DNA of 64,000 nt from contig CAIKMD010000002.1 of NCBI GenBank assembly GCA_903828515.1, forward strand, positions 930,001-994,000, in the 5' to 3' direction. The DNA is from an uncultured Rhodospirillales bacterium. GTDB taxonomy: Bacteria > Pseudomonadota > Alphaproteobacteria > ATCC43930 > CGMCC-115725. Each line of letters begins with the position of its first letter. The stretch's first letter is position 1. The position numbers and the translations under genes are program-made. Below are positions 16,960 through 24,803 of the stretch, piece by piece. The notes under the pieces were generated by a model. It saw nothing but the letters and a program-made list of their open reading frames with translations, had not been told where the DNA came from and searched no databases.

Positions 16960-18513
16960 ATGTTTGCCCGGCGCCGTAATACCTTCGCATTCTGGCTGGG
17001 CTCGGCTGCGGTGACCGCGGGTGTCTTCCTGCATCTGCCGATGTTCCTGATGGCCCAGGATATGGACTTCATGCTCGCCGGCATGCCGATGGATCCCGGC
17101 ATGCTCTGGGGCATGGCGCTGATCGTCGGCGGTGTCGCTCTTGCCGGTTACGGCCTTCTCCCCAAGCGCATCGAAGGGACGCCAGTCTTCGAAGCGATCA
17201 TGCCGCCGGAGGATGCGCCGCTCACACGCTCCCACTGGCTGCTGATGGCCGTGCTCGCGGTAGCGCTCATCATCGACATCATGAAACCGGCGAGCCTCGG
17301 CTTCGTCACGCCCGGCATGCGCACGGAATACGACATCGATTTCGCCACCGTCGCGCTGCTGCCGTTCTCCGCCCTCTTCGGCACGGTCGTGGGCTCCTTC
17401 GTCTGGGGCGCGCTCGCCGACATCTATGGCCGGCGGGCCGCGATCCTGCTCTCCTCGGTGATGTTCATCGGCACCTCGATCTGCGGCGCCATGCCGTCCT
17501 TCGCGTGGAACCTCTTCATGTGCTTCCTGATGGGCGCGGCGGCCGGCGGCATGTTACCGGTGACCTATGCGCTCCTGGCCGAGATCATGCCGACCAAGCA
17601 TCGAGGCTGGTGCCTCGTTCTCGTCGGCGGGATCGGGGCGGTCGGCGGCTATCTCGCCTCCAGCATGATGTCGGCGCTGCTTCAGCCGTTCTTCGGCTGG
17701 CGGATCATGTGGTTCCTCAACCTTCCGACCGGCCTCATTCTCATCGCGCTGAGCCCGCTGATTCCCGAATCAGCCCGCTTTCTGCAGCAGATGGGCCGGG
17801 CCGCCGAGGCGCGCATCGTCCTCGCGCGCTTTGGTGTCGTCATGACTGCTTCATCCGCGGCGCCGGATGAAGAGGAAGAAACGCATGCGCCGCTGCCGCC
17901 CGCGATCCCCGGATATTTCGGGACCACGGTGGCACTGACCCTCGCCGCGCTCGCCTGGGGCTTCGTCAATTTCGGGGTTCTCTTGTCGCTGCCGAGTTCG
18001 TTGGTGGCGGAAGGCCTCAGCGTCGGCCTCGCCAGCACGATCATCGCCAAGTCGACGCTGTTCGCGGCGCCGGCGATTGTCGTCGTCGCCTACCTCTACA
18101 GCGTCTGGAGCACCAAATGGTCGCTCGTGACGATGATCGGCATCACCACGATCGGTCTGCTCGCCGTCCTGTTGCGCGGCATGGGAACGCTACCGATCGT
18201 GTCAAATCCGATCGTCTCGCTCGCGTTTCTGATTGTCGGTTCGACCGGGGTGATTTCGATCCTGCTTCCCTATACGGCCGAGAACTATCCGATCAAGGTT
18301 CGCGGCCGCGCCACCGGCTGGGTCGCCGGCTGCAGCAAGGTCGGCGGACTCATCGCACAGGGATTGAGCGTCGCTGCGTTGATTCCGGCGCTCGACATCG
18401 CGGCCCTGAGCATCGCCGTACCGGCGGGATTGTCGCTGGTCCTGATCGCTACGCTGGGACGGGAAACCCGCAACCGCGATCTGCGCGATCTCGAAACGAT
18501 CCGGTCGCTATAG
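16960..18513 (+). CDS. MFS transporter with two extra N-terminal membrane segments
   Basis: A 517-aa integral membrane protein. Residues about 8-28 and 45-62 form two hydrophobic segments before the usual 12-helix MFS unit, which begins at SHWLLMAVLAVALIIDI. Motif A is GALADIYGRRAAILLSS, and RFL-type 'ESARFLQQMGRAAEA' sits in the central loop. The later 'LPYTAENYPIKVRGRATGW' is typical of sugar-porter and aromatic-acid:H+ symporter families. An open frame starts 54 codons earlier, but that segment is Arg/Pro-rich and not membrane-like, so ATG 16960 is preferred. Substrate unknown; an aromatic or organic acid is plausible from context. Confidence 0.85.
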   Translation: MFARRRNTFAFWLGSAAVTAGVFLHLPMFLMAQDMDFMLAGMPMDPGMLWGMALIVGGVALAGYGLLPKRIEGTPVFEAIMPPEDAPLTRSHWLLMAVLAVALIIDIMKPASLGFVTPGMRTEYDIDFATVALLPFSALFGTVVGSFVWGALADIYGRRAAILLSSVMFIGTSICGAMPSFAWNLFMCFLMGAAAGGMLPVTYALLAEIMPTKHRGWCLVLVGGIGAVGGYLASSMMSALLQPFFGWRIMWFLNLPTGLILIALSPLIPESARFLQQMGRAAEARIVLARFGVVMTASSAAPDEEEETHAPLPPAIPGYFGTTVALTLAALAWGFVNFGVLLSLPSSLVAEGLSVGLASTIIAKSTLFAAPAIVVVAYLYSVWSTKWSLVTMIGITTIGLLAVLLRGMGTLPIVSNPIVSLAFLIVGSTGVISILLPYTAENYPIKVRGRATGWVAGCSKVGGLIAQGLSVAALIPALDIAALSIAVPAGLSLVLIATLGRETRNRDLRDLETIRSL

Positions 18514-19743
18514 CATCCCCACGACTGCGCCGCTCATGCAGGTCGCGATCGTGCCCGAGAGGATCGAGCGCAGGCCGAGGCCGACGATGTCCTGCTTGCG
18601 CTCGGGACACATCGCGGTCATCCCGCCGATCATGATTCCGGCGCTGCCGAAATTGGCGAAGCCGCACATCGCATAGGTGAGGATCAGCCGCGATTTCTCG
18701 CTGAGCGTGCCGACAGGCAGATGCGCCAGATCGACATAAGCGATGAACTCGTTGAGCACAGTCTTAGTCGCCATCAGTTGCGCGGCGGTGCCGATTTCGT
18801 TCCCTGGTATGCCGATCAGCCACATCACCGGTCGAAATCCCCAGGCGAAGAGATATTGCAGCGTGATCGCGGTGCCATCGACCGCCGGCAGCCAGGACAA
18901 CGCCATGTTGACCAGCGTCACGCAGGCGATCGCGACGATCAGCATCGCCGTGATGTTCGCCAGAAAGACGACGCCGTCGGCGGTGCCGCGCGCGAGCGCG
19001 TCCATCGACGACAGCATCGGCGTGCCGAGCGACAGATGCGCGTCGTTGACTGGGTCGTTGTGGAACGGAACCATCAGCGCCGACACGGCAAGCCCCGCCG
19101 GGGTCGAGATCACCGAGGCGATCAGGATATTGCCGAGCGCCGAGGGAATGACCGGACCGAGAATGCTGGCGTAAAGCACCATCACGGTGCCGGCGATTCC
19201 CGCCATGCCGCAGGTCATCAGCGCGAAGATCTCGCCGCGTTCCATCCGGGCGAGATAGGGCCGCACGAGCAACGGCGCCTCGATATTGCCGACGAAGATA
19301 TGAACCGCCGCGCCGAGGCCGAGCGCGCCGCCGACGCCCATGCCCTTGCGGAGCAGCCAGGCGAACCCGTTGACCAGGACTTGCAACACGCCCCAATAAA
19401 ACAGCAGCGAGGCGAGCGCGCTGATCACCAGGACCAACGGCAGGGCGCGAAAGGCGAAGATGAAGCTCGCCCCCGGCTGGGTCTCGCTGAACGGCAACGG
19501 CCCGCCGCCGAGATAGCCGAAGACGAAACCGGTGCCGGCGTCGGTCGCGCGCTGCAACGCGTCGACGCCCTGGTTGAGCAGCAGGAAGAAAGACGCGGCG
19601 AGGGGAAATTTCACGAACAGGATCGCGAGCGCCCATTGCAGCACGATGCCCGCAACCACAGTCCGGATCGGCACCCGCCAGCGATTCTCGCTCAACACCC
19701 ACGCGAGCAGCAGCAGCGCCACCAACCCCAGAAGCCCCTGCAT
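18508..19743 (-). CDS. nupC: Concentrative nucleoside transporter (CNT/NupC family)
   Basis: A 411-aa inner-membrane carrier. The N-terminal helices (residues 1-55) are followed by GTGFVFGYLGGGP, a GNIEAPLLVRPYL motif near residue 150, and NEFIAYVDLAHL near 345, all hallmarks of CNT nucleoside symporters. The C-terminal 'CGFANFGSAGIMIGG' matches the family. It imports nucleosides with H+ or Na+. The stop overlaps the end of the convergent MFS gene. It stands alone, with no nucleoside catabolic genes beside it. Confidence 0.92.
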   Translation of the reverse strand: MQGLLGLVALLLLAWVLSENRWRVPIRTVVAGIVLQWALAILFVKFPLAASFFLLLNQGVDALQRATDAGTGFVFGYLGGGPLPFSETQPGASFIFAFRALPLVLVISALASLLFYWGVLQVLVNGFAWLLRKGMGVGGALGLGAAVHIFVGNIEAPLLVRPYLARMERGEIFALMTCGMAGIAGTVMVLYASILGPVIPSALGNILIASVISTPAGLAVSALMVPFHNDPVNDAHLSLGTPMLSSMDALARGTADGVVFLANITAMLIVAIACVTLVNMALSWLPAVDGTAITLQYLFAWGFRPVMWLIGIPGNEIGTAAQLMATKTVLNEFIAYVDLAHLPVGTLSEKSRLILTYAMCGFANFGSAGIMIGGMTAMCPERKQDIVGLGLRSILSGTIATCMSGAVVGML

Positions 19744-19832
19744 CGCCCCGCCCCGCTACGCGATCATCCGCGCGCGAACACTACCGGGTGACGAGGCGTC
19801 GTGCATCCGGAAAGCGGAGGCCTTTTATCGCC

Positions 19833-20465
19833 CTACTGATACGTGATCATGTCCATGCGGGTGAGCGTCACGTTTTGCGAGACGGTCGGCGCGTTGGCGA
19901 GGGTCCACACCGTCGCCTGCTCGGCATAGAGATTCTCCGACGTGATGCCGTCGACCGGCACCACGACCTTGAAGCCGCGCAGCGCGGCTTCGCTCGCGGT
20001 ATAGAGCCCGGCGCCATGCGCGGCGGTGCCGACCATGATGACGGTGTCGATGCCCTTGTCCTTGAGCGTCTTTTCGAGATCGGTCTTATAGAATTTATCG
20101 ACCGGCGCGATGACGTAATCGTAGCCGGCGGGCGGCGCGACCTCGGGCAGGAAGTCCTCCGGTTTAGGTCCCGGCGGCAGCGTCCAGATCACCGTGACGC
20201 CCTTGGCCTTGGCGGTGGCGATCAGGGCTTTCACTTTCGGAAGTTCTGCGACGCAACGCGGGCGTCTCGTGTCGTTGCAGGATTGCTTGACCAGATCCAT
20301 GACCAGCAGGGCGGTCATCTTGGAATTGACCGGCGCCGGCTTCAGCGCGGGGGCGGCCTCGGGCTTCACGCTCGCCCATTCGTCGACGATGGTCTGCGCC
20401 GATGCGGAAACGCCGAATAACGCGACGAACGCCGCGGCAGCCAAGACGATGGAAGCTTGTTTCAT
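19833..20465 (-). CDS. Exported isochorismatase-like protein lacking the catalytic Cys
   Basis: A 210-aa protein with signal peptide MKQASIVLAAAAFVALFGVSASA and an isochorismatase (cysteine hydrolase) fold. The first acid residue is in ALLVMDLVKQSC, and a Lys lies in VDKFYKTDLE. At the usual GxATDxCVxxTAxxA site it reads VGTAAHGAGLYTASEA, so the nucleophile position is Ala. The family is normally cytoplasmic, and this version is exported, so it may be a binding or non-hydrolytic derivative. ATG 20465 is chosen because it gives the signal peptide; the longer upstream frame is not similar to anything I recognise. Confidence 0.8.
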   Translation of the reverse strand: MKQASIVLAAAAFVALFGVSASAQTIVDEWASVKPEAAPALKPAPVNSKMTALLVMDLVKQSCNDTRRPRCVAELPKVKALIATAKAKGVTVIWTLPPGPKPEDFLPEVAPPAGYDYVIAPVDKFYKTDLEKTLKDKGIDTVIMVGTAAHGAGLYTASEAALRGFKVVVPVDGITSENLYAEQATVWTLANAPTVSQNVTLTRMDMITYQ

Positions 20466-20572
20466 GGTCGTCCTCCCCCGATTCATTGCCCGTCGCCGGG
20501 CATTTGCCGTCACGGTGCGGGAAGATACCACGCCGGAGGTCGAGGGGAAGTCACCGAAGCGAGAGCGCCGGC

Positions 20573-21397
20573 TCAGGGATCCGACATGTCGGGTTCGCCG
20601 ACCGTGACCGACGATGAGTCGCGATCGGTCACGTCGCCGTTGCCGCCGGCCGAGCGAACTTCGTAGGCCCGGTGTTGGCGATAGGCGCTGCGCATCGAGG
20701 CGTAGAAATCGAGCGAGTTCTGTTCCATCTCGTTGAGCGGATCGATATAGGCGGTCCGCGTGTCGACCGCGCTGACGCCGGTCCGCGAATAATTCGCGTA
20801 AACCGCGTTGGCTCCACCGACGAAGGTCCACGGATCGAGGACGAAGCTCAGGCCGGTGCCGATCGCGTCGCGAACGTTGGACGGGCCAAAAACCGGCAGC
20901 ATCACATAAGGTCCCTCGCTGATTCCCCAGACGCCGAAGGTCTGACCGAAATCGGCGTCGTGGAACGGAAGGTTGTTGCCGGCGGCGACGTCGAAAAATC
21001 CGAAGCCGCCGACCAGGGTGTTCAGCATGAAACGCTGAAAGGTAATCCAGCCGAGCGCGAAATTCCCCTGGAGCAGATCGTTCATCTCGATCATCGGCTC
21101 GGACAGGTTGGTCACGAAATTATGGATCCCGCGCTGAAGCGGATCGGGAACGTTATCGCGATAAGCCATGGCGACCGGCTTGAACGCGTGCTTGTCGACA
21201 TATTCGTTGGCGGCGAAAACGCCGCGATTGGCCGGTTCGATCGGATCGTTCTTTTGTTCGTAGGCGATCCGCGCATCGGGATCGGTCGGAACGTCCGCGC
21301 AGGCCGCGAGCAGCGAGCCGGTGGCGATGAGTGTCAGCGCGACGAAAACGCCGCGCGCGCGTCGAATTGCAGTCGTCGAGTGAGTCACGTGCACCAT
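20573..21397 (-). CDS. mlaA: MlaA (VacJ) outer-membrane lipoprotein
   Basis: A 274-aa lipoprotein with lipobox LLAAC (Cys33). The core 'NDPIEPANRGVFAANEYVDKHAFKPVAMAYRDNVPDPLQRGIHNFVTNLSEP' and 'DFGQTFGVWGISEGPYVMLPVFGPSNVRDAIG' is diagnostic of MlaA. The family removes misplaced phospholipids from the outer leaflet of the outer membrane and passes them to MlaC. A C-terminal tail after residue 250 is disordered. AGGGG lies right before the ATG. The partner mlaC is about 10 kb away at 31536, and no mlaFEDB genes are in the window. Confidence 0.95.
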   Translation of the reverse strand: MVHVTHSTTAIRRARGVFVALTLIATGSLLAACADVPTDPDARIAYEQKNDPIEPANRGVFAANEYVDKHAFKPVAMAYRDNVPDPLQRGIHNFVTNLSEPMIEMNDLLQGNFALGWITFQRFMLNTLVGGFGFFDVAAGNNLPFHDADFGQTFGVWGISEGPYVMLPVFGPSNVRDAIGTGLSFVLDPWTFVGGANAVYANYSRTGVSAVDTRTAYIDPLNEMEQNSLDFYASMRSAYRQHRAYEVRSAGGNGDVTDRDSSSVTVGEPDMSDP

Positions 21398-21520
21398 CCC
21401 CTCTTCCCCACGATAGGTACGGTGTTATGCTTAAAAAAGGATGAAAACGCGGATTTCTCACGCGATTTTCAGCCCCCAAGCGGCGGCACCGACCCCTTCC
21501 CTACGGGGTGCCGCAATACG

Positions 21521-22645
21521 CTAGTCGGCGGCGTCGGCCGCTGCAACTGTTTGCCCGGCATTTTGCTGACGCGACTCGACTCGGTCGCTTTGCCGCGGCT
21601 CGGCGTGAACGAGCCGATGCACGAAGGCCATCTTTTCGATCGCCGTCGGTGTCAGGACGAAGGGATAGACATCGGGTTGGCCCAGACTGCGGTTGAGGCT
21701 GTTGACCGCGTAGGTCAGCGGCAGCCACGCCTCGACCAGATCGGCGACACCAGCGCGATACGGATCGAAATCGATGTCGGTGTGCAGCCGCGCCTCGCCG
21801 GCGCCCTGCGGATGAACCCGCATGCCGAAGGCCGCCGCGGTTTCGAGCGTGTCGACGATATGAAGATAATGCGCCCAGGTCTCGGCGAAATCCTCCCATG
21901 GATGGGTGCTGGCATAGGCGCTGATAAAGTGGTCCCGCCAATCCGGCGGCGGCCCCTGCTCGTAATGGGTTTGGAGCGCCGCCATGTAATCGACGCGCTC
22001 GTCGCCGAAAAGATCGCGAAACGCATCGAGATTGTCGGCGTCGCGGACCAGCCGGTCCCAGAAATAATGCCCGACCTCGTGCCGGAAATGCCCCAGCACG
22101 GTGCGATAGGTTTCGTGCATTTGATGACGGCGTTCCTCGCGCTCGACGGTGTCCGCCTCGGCGAGCGCCAGAGTGATGACTCCGTCATCATGTCCGGTCA
22201 TGACCGGCGCGCCGCCTTCCGGTGGATCGGCGAGGAAATCGAAGGCGAGACCCTGCGCCGGATCTTCCTGGCGCGTCGCGAGCGGCAGGCGCAGCCGCAT
22301 CAGCGCATAAAACAACCGATGCTCCGCGCGTTCGAACTTGCGCCAGCGTGACACGTTTTGCGCGATCGAGATATCCGGGATCGTGCGGTTGTGACGGCAG
22401 GCCAGACACAACGTATCCGGCGTCTCGCTGTCGATCAGCCAGTTACAGGCATCGAACGCCGCATTGGCGCAAAACCGATAGAGCCCCGCCGGTGCGGCGA
22501 CGGCGCGCCAAACCTCGCCCTCGGGCTCGAGCGCCGACAGGGCCTCGATCGCCGGCAGATAGCCGAGGCGATGGCCGCATTGTTCGCATTTCGTGTTCTC
22601 GAAGAAAAGCAATTGCGAGCAATGCTGACAGGTGAAGATTTTCAA
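21521..22645 (-). CDS. Zinc-ribbon metallopeptidase-like protein
   Basis: A 374-aa cytoplasmic protein. The N-terminal zinc ribbon has CQHC (residues 6-9) and CEQC (20-23), and there is a second Cys cluster CLACRHN near 80. The putative peptidase motif is HFRHEVGHYFWDRL (HExxH-like HEVGH) near residue 193, with an Asp/Glu-containing helix 'WEDFAETWAHYLHI' about 60 residues later that could supply the third ligand. This matches a conserved proteobacterial family annotated as zinc-binding metallopeptidase; substrates are unknown. The C-terminal 25 residues are Gln/Ala-rich and disordered. Confidence 0.85.
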   Translation of the reverse strand: MKIFTCQHCSQLLFFENTKCEQCGHRLGYLPAIEALSALEPEGEVWRAVAAPAGLYRFCANAAFDACNWLIDSETPDTLCLACRHNRTIPDISIAQNVSRWRKFERAEHRLFYALMRLRLPLATRQEDPAQGLAFDFLADPPEGGAPVMTGHDDGVITLALAEADTVEREERRHQMHETYRTVLGHFRHEVGHYFWDRLVRDADNLDAFRDLFGDERVDYMAALQTHYEQGPPPDWRDHFISAYASTHPWEDFAETWAHYLHIVDTLETAAAFGMRVHPQGAGEARLHTDIDFDPYRAGVADLVEAWLPLTYAVNSLNRSLGQPDVYPFVLTPTAIEKMAFVHRLVHAEPRQSDRVESRQQNAGQTVAAADAAD

Positions 22646-22878
22646 GGAATTGGCCCCGGGAATACGCGATGTGAAGGCACCGACCTAAACGCGTCCTTTC
22701 GCGAAAGGTTTCATCGCATTTCGCGGAATTCCGCCGGGAATCGGCCGTGATGCTGAATGATTTGTAACACTTGGGGCAACGGTACCCCCAATCCGGCCCA
22801 TCGATCGCCGCAATCGAGGGCCACGTTCATTGGACGCATCGCATGAAGCGCTGCGCATCAAGCAGGAGATGATCCACG

Positions 22879-23127
22879 ATGAACGATCAGCATCGCAACG
22901 ATCCATCGCAACCGAACGCCGGCCAGGACAAGGCGCGGCGCGACGCTCAGGGCCAGCCCAATCAGCAACCGGGCGGCGCGAACAATCCCGGCCAGCACCA
23001 GCAAGGCCAACCCAATCAACCGCGTGATCCGAATCAGAAACCGAAAACCGAGCAAGCCAGCCATCAGGGCGGCGGCGGCGTTCGCAGCGATCACAAGCCT
23101 CAAGGACCCGGCAGCCAGCAGCGCTAG
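22879..23127 (+). CDS. Small disordered Gln/Pro/Asn-rich protein
   Basis: An 82-aa low-complexity hydrophilic protein rich in Gln, Pro, Asn and Gly, with repeated 'GQPNQ' units. AGGAGA lies 8-13 bp upstream of the ATG, and a strong terminator follows at 23162, which supports a real transcript. It has no signal peptide or domain. The opposite strand is also open and hydrophobic, but lacks these signals. Possibly a stress-related hydrophilic protein; that is only a guess. Confidence 0.6.
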   Translation: MNDQHRNDPSQPNAGQDKARRDAQGQPNQQPGGANNPGQHQQGQPNQPRDPNQKPKTEQASHQGGGGVRSDHKPQGPGSQQR

Positions 23128-23161
23128 ACCGGACGCCAGAGGCTAACCGCCTTTCAACGAC

Positions 23162-23198
23162 ATGCCCCGCCCCTCACCGGGCGGGGCATTTTCGTTTT
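23162..23198 (+). terminator. Rho-independent terminator
   Basis: ATGCCCCGCCC-CTCACC-GGGCGGGGCAT forms an 11-bp perfect stem, followed by TTTTCGTTTT. It sits 34 bp after the small disordered protein and before the next gene on the same strand. Confidence 0.85.
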
Positions 23199-23317
23199 CA
23201 TCGGGCACACTCCCTACTTGCAAATCGGCCGTCGCGGGGCAAAACTTGGGATCGATCCGCGCGCCTGCGGTAGAAGCCCGCGTGGCGCCGTGCATCATCA
23301 CAAAGGGGGAACGCTCC

Positions 23318-23800
23318 GTGACCACATCCAAGAAAATCCTCGCCGGTGCCCTGTCGATCGCGGCTTTGGGCCTTGCTTACCCGCATCAGGCGTCCGCCGC
23401 GCAAGCCATGGTCATTCAATCCGACACCGTGCGCGGCGTGCTGCAGGGCATGACGGCGCCGGGCTGCGTGCTGAACAATCAGTTCAAGCACAAGGAAGAG
23501 ATCGTCTTCCGCATCAAAATCATCGACACCAAGACCGGCAAGCCGATGGACAAAGAGGCGATCAAAAGCCTCGTCGTCGAATTGCCCGATGGTCAGAAAT
23601 TCAACGCGCATTACGGGATGCATCCGCCGCAGGACCCGATCGAATATTTCTGGACCTATGCCTGGGTCATTCCCGCCGAGTATCCCACCGGCAGCTTCGG
23701 CTACAAGGTGACGGCGACCGACAAGAAAGGCCACACGGCGACGTTCGAGCCCTTCAAGTCGAAACCGTCGCAGCTCACCGTCCTCGCCGACGCCAGCTGA
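23318..23800 (+). CDS. Exported Ig-like-fold hypothetical protein next to cytochrome c
   Basis: A 160-aa protein starting at GTG, which follows AAAGGGGGA. Signal peptide MTTSKKILAGALSIAALGLAYPHQASA. The mature part (VFRIKIIDTKTGKPMDKEAIKSLVVELPDG..., ending GYKVTATDKKGHTATFEPF) looks like a beta-sandwich domain of the kind found in periplasmic proteins that accompany c-type cytochromes or quinoprotein enzymes. It lies 107 bp before a cytochrome c gene on the same strand, so a shared periplasmic redox role is plausible. No specific family is claimed. Confidence 0.75.
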   Translation: MTTSKKILAGALSIAALGLAYPHQASAAQAMVIQSDTVRGVLQGMTAPGCVLNNQFKHKEEIVFRIKIIDTKTGKPMDKEAIKSLVVELPDGQKFNAHYGMHPPQDPIEYFWTYAWVIPAEYPTGSFGYKVTATDKKGHTATFEPFKSKPSQLTVLADAS

Positions 23801-23811
23801 TCGCCTTCTCC

Positions 23812-23880
23812 GACCGTCGTCCCCGCGAAAGCGGGGACCCTGTCGCCGCACGGGATTCCCGCTTTCGCGGGCATGACGAT
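23812..23880. repeat. REP-like palindromic element
   Basis: GTCGTCCCCGCGAAAGCGGGGACCC followed by GGGATTCCCGCTTTCGCGGGCATGAC: two copies of the CCCGCGAAAGCGGG palindrome in opposite context. This unit is a very common dispersed REP in alphaproteobacterial genomes. It separates the exported-protein gene from the cytochrome gene and could attenuate transcription or protect the mRNA. Confidence 0.85.
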
Positions 23881-23907
23881 TGAATAGATCGATACGGATT
23901 CGGGTTC

Positions 23908-24291
23908 ATGAATAAAAAAATGAAATGCCTGTCGTTGATCCCCGTGATCGCGATGTTCGCAGTCCTCGGTTCGGCCACCACCGCTTTCGCCGACGGTGCC
24001 GATGTGTTCAACGACAATTGCGCGGTCTGCCATTCGGTCGAGGTGGGCGTACAAAAACTCGGGCCCTCGCTCGCCGGTGTGGTCGGCCGCAAATCGGCGA
24101 GCCTCGCCGATTTCCCCTATTCGCCGGCGATGGCCGCCGCCGGACTCACCTGGACCAAGCCCCAGCTCAATAATTACCTGACCAATCCACAGGGCGTCGT
24201 CCACGGCACCAAGATGCTGTTCCCCGGCTTGAAGAACAGCAAAGAGCGCACCCAGCTCATCGACTATCTGGCGACGCTCAAGGGTCCCTGA
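23908..24291 (+). CDS. Class I c-type cytochrome
   Basis: A 127-aa periplasmic cytochrome. Signal peptide MNKKMKCLSLIPVIAMFAVLGSATTAFA, haem motif CAVCH (Cys38, Cys41, His42), and the distal Met in GTKMLFPG (Met103). The size and 'KLGPSLAGVVGRKSA' resemble mitochondrial-type cytochrome c2. It carries electrons to an oxidase or reductase. It is followed by a hairpin at 24300. The upstream Ig-like protein may be a partner. Confidence 0.95.
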   Translation: MNKKMKCLSLIPVIAMFAVLGSATTAFADGADVFNDNCAVCHSVEVGVQKLGPSLAGVVGRKSASLADFPYSPAMAAAGLTWTKPQLNNYLTNPQGVVHGTKMLFPGLKNSKERTQLIDYLATLKGP

Positions 24292-24299
24292 GGCCACAA

Positions 24300-24331
24300 A
24301 AAAGCGCGGCGCCCAACGGCACCGCGCTTTC
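24300..24331. terminator. Hairpin between convergent genes (bidirectional terminator)
   Basis: AAAAGCGCGGCGCC-caac-GGCACCGCGCTTT forms a GC-rich stem with A-rich and T-rich flanks, so it can terminate both the cytochrome gene (plus) and the small exported protein at 24353 (minus). A sequence-related hairpin is at 30754. Confidence 0.7.
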
Positions 24332-24352
24332 CTGGTTACAGTCTGACGCGGT

Positions 24353-24640
24353 TTAGTAGCCGCGCTGAATCACGACCGTCTGGGACGGCACATAACCCTG
24401 CTGCACCACCACGCCGCTCGGCGGGCTGCGATAGGCCATCTGCCCATAGGCCACATGGTTCGAGCCGTCCTGGGTCGCCGTGCAATCGCGCCATGCCGCG
24501 CTGCAGTTATCCGGGTTCATGCCCGATGAACTGCTTTGCGAATAGACCGTCGTCGTCACGTATTGGTCGGCATGCGCACCTGCGGCCACGCCGGCGGTCA
24601 AGCCCAGCGCCAGTGAGATGGCAAGAATGGATCGGGTCAT
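24353..24640 (-). CDS. Small exported hypothetical protein
   Basis: A 95-aa protein with signal peptide MTRSILAISLALGLTAGVAAGAHA and a mature, polar, Tyr/Ser/Gln-rich tail containing two Cys (NCSAAWRDCTATQDG) that could form a disulfide, ending with repeats of VVxQxGY. AAGGAG precedes the ATG. The protein at 30813 has a similar layout: signal peptide, short Thr/Ser/Gln-rich mature part, and the same kind of downstream hairpin. Function unknown. Confidence 0.65.
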   Translation of the reverse strand: MTRSILAISLALGLTAGVAAGAHADQYVTTTVYSQSSSSGMNPDNCSAAWRDCTATQDGSNHVAYGQMAYRSPPSGVVVQQGYVPSQTVVIQRGY

Positions 24641-24715
24641 TGCAAACTCCTTTAAACGTCATATCCCGAACGATGCCGTCTTGAGAGCATCCGTCCGTCA
24701 CCCCGTAAGATGGGT

Positions 24716-24735
24716 ACCGATTGTGCTCAATCGGT
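24716..24735. promoter_or_regulatory. Perfect 8-bp inverted repeat in divergent/upstream gap
   Basis: ACCGATTG-TGCT-CAATCGGT lies about 80 bp upstream of the small exported protein (24640, minus) and 70 bp past the 3' end of the binding protein at 24804. There is no T-run, so an operator is more likely than a terminator. Confidence 0.35.
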
Positions 24736-24803
24736 GACAATCCTGCGGTAACGCAATGAATCGCCTCACGATAAGGAGAGGTCGTTACAGCCTTGTTATC
24801 CTC

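Noticed and set aside
22858-23103. A hydrophobic 81-codon frame opposite the disordered protein at 22879
   Set aside because: The plus strand has a ribosome site and terminator; hydrophobicity on the opposite strand follows from Gln/Pro/Asn codons read backwards.
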